Below, piece by piece: positions 63,620-64,000 of a stretch of DNA of 64,000 bases. The position numbers and the translations under genes were made by a program. The DNA is from JAOUEA01 sp963797635 (GTDB taxonomy: Bacteria; Actinomycetota; UBA4738; HRBIN12), in the NCBI GenBank assembly GCA_963797635.1, contig CAWCPZ010000008.1:124001-188000 (forward strand), read 5' to 3'. The notes under the pieces are model-generated. The model was given only the letters and a program-made list of their open reading frames with translations, had not been told where the DNA came from and did no database searches. Position 1 is the first letter of the stretch. Each line of letters starts with the position of its first letter.

Positions 63620-64000
63620 TCACGCGGGTCCGTACCAGGCGGGCGCACCGCCGCCGGTGAGGAACGCCTTGCGCTTCTTCTCGGCTCGATCCAGGAACGG
63701 CAGGTGGATCAGGAACAGGATGATCGACCCGAGCAGGAACATGTAGGAGTAGCGGGGCACGCTTCCGGAGTCGTAGTACAGCGAGACGGTCCACAGCGGA
63801 CCGCCGCCGGTGAAGTGGGACTGCACCACGGCCACCTTGGTCTTGCCGTCCTCGGCCGTGGCGAAGTCGATCGAGTCGATCGCGAACTGCGTGCCGGTGA
63901 TGGCGGTCGGGTCGCTCTCGGCCAACCCCAGTTCCTCGTTCGTGTGCTCGGCCAGGAACGAGGTGACCGCGCCGCCCACGCTCTGGATGTCGGCGGTATC
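63620..64000 (-). CDS. Membrane protein, partial (5' end outside the window)
   Basis: The frame is open to the window edge (about 127 codons visible, no clear start), so the N-terminus is missing. It contains DPTAITGTQFAIDSIDFATA then a single C-terminal hydrophobic helix (YSYMFLLGSIILFLIHLPFL) and a basic tail (DRAEKKRKAFLTGGGAPAWY). The rest appears extracytoplasmic. Probably a subunit of a membrane complex with the small downstream protein; I do not recognise the family. Confidence 0.6.
   Translation of the reverse strand, partial: DTADIQSVGGAVTSFLAEHTNEELGLAESDPTAITGTQFAIDSIDFATAEDGKTKVAVVQSHFTGGGPLWTVSLYYDSGSVPRYSYMFLLGSIILFLIHLPFLDRAEKKRKAFLTGGGAPAWYGPA

Overview
The window is GC-rich DNA with the gene content of an uncultured Actinomycetota chromosome. 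Lineage markers read from the proteins are MshA (first mycothiol step), a GlnR-type orphan response regulator, GlnE, a DUF2017/ClpS pair, an F420-type (Ddn-like) reductase, an RsiG-like protein, an RskA/ECF sigma pair, Rex, and a 33-residue AURKAIP1-like basic protein. There is no rRNA or tRNA to place it further. About twenty genes, including housekeeping ones (glnE, dinB, glnR), are broken by single-base shifts, mostly at G/C homopolymers. I read most of these as uncorrected sequencing errors rather than pseudogenes, and I give the coordinates of the intact gene where it can be rebuilt.

Layout. 1-7 kb: a cupredoxin, a soluble-adenylyl-cyclase-like tandem cyclase/AAA/TPR protein, and two tandem paralogous secreted proteins. 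A duplicated remnant of the cyclase 3' end lies between the paralogs. 7-16 kb: a second type I glutamine synthetase divergent from glnE, an SDR, mscL, a META lipoprotein, dinB, and small enzymes. 16.8-19.3 kb: an island of lower GC by eye, with a 73-bp-period tandem repeat, two unknown proteins and a modification-dependent (AspBHI/Mrr-like) restriction enzyme. 19.5-26.8 kb: a secreted protein, an F420 reductase, a class III cyclase, glnA, a flavin monooxygenase, glnR, a hydrolase and a MoaD-like protein. 26.9-39.8 kb: a lipid-kinase-like protein, cysH/sat, an XRE regulator with a shattered nucleotidyltransferase, an M23 peptidase, RsiG-like and HD-GYP proteins, asparaginase, mshA, a 600-bp gene-free stretch that looks like a structured RNA gene, TetR, proC, DUF421 and an FAH protein. 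40-50 kb: a co-directional catabolic run (P5C dehydrogenase, two class III aminotransferases, CoA-transferase A/B, AcuC-like deacetylase, pyruvate kinase). 50-56.6 kb: DUF2017/clpS/SDR, a phosphatase-like protein, HTH, a P-loop protein, the tiny basic protein, a lipoprotein hydrolase, a TIM-barrel protein and a membrane protein. 56.8-64 kb: a secreted DUF4331 protein, a TPR protein and a NicO-type metal transporter facing an RskA/ECF pair, then a glutaredoxin-like protein, rex, and membrane genes running off the end.

How it fits together. Nitrogen control is concentrated here: two glutamine synthetases, the adenylyltransferase that modifies GS, and a GlnR-like regulator. GlnR-box-like half-sites with 11-bp periodicity sit upstream of glnA and in the glnA2/glnE divergent promoter. 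Second-messenger genes are also dense (two cyclases, an HD-GYP phosphodiesterase next to an RsiG-like protein). The most unusual feature is the 36.2-36.7 kb stretch: a promoter-like start, seven hairpins capped by GNRA or UUCG tetraloops at roughly 39-nt spacing, an eighth on a longer stem, and a long closing stem followed by a U-rich run. I recognise no known RNA family in it.
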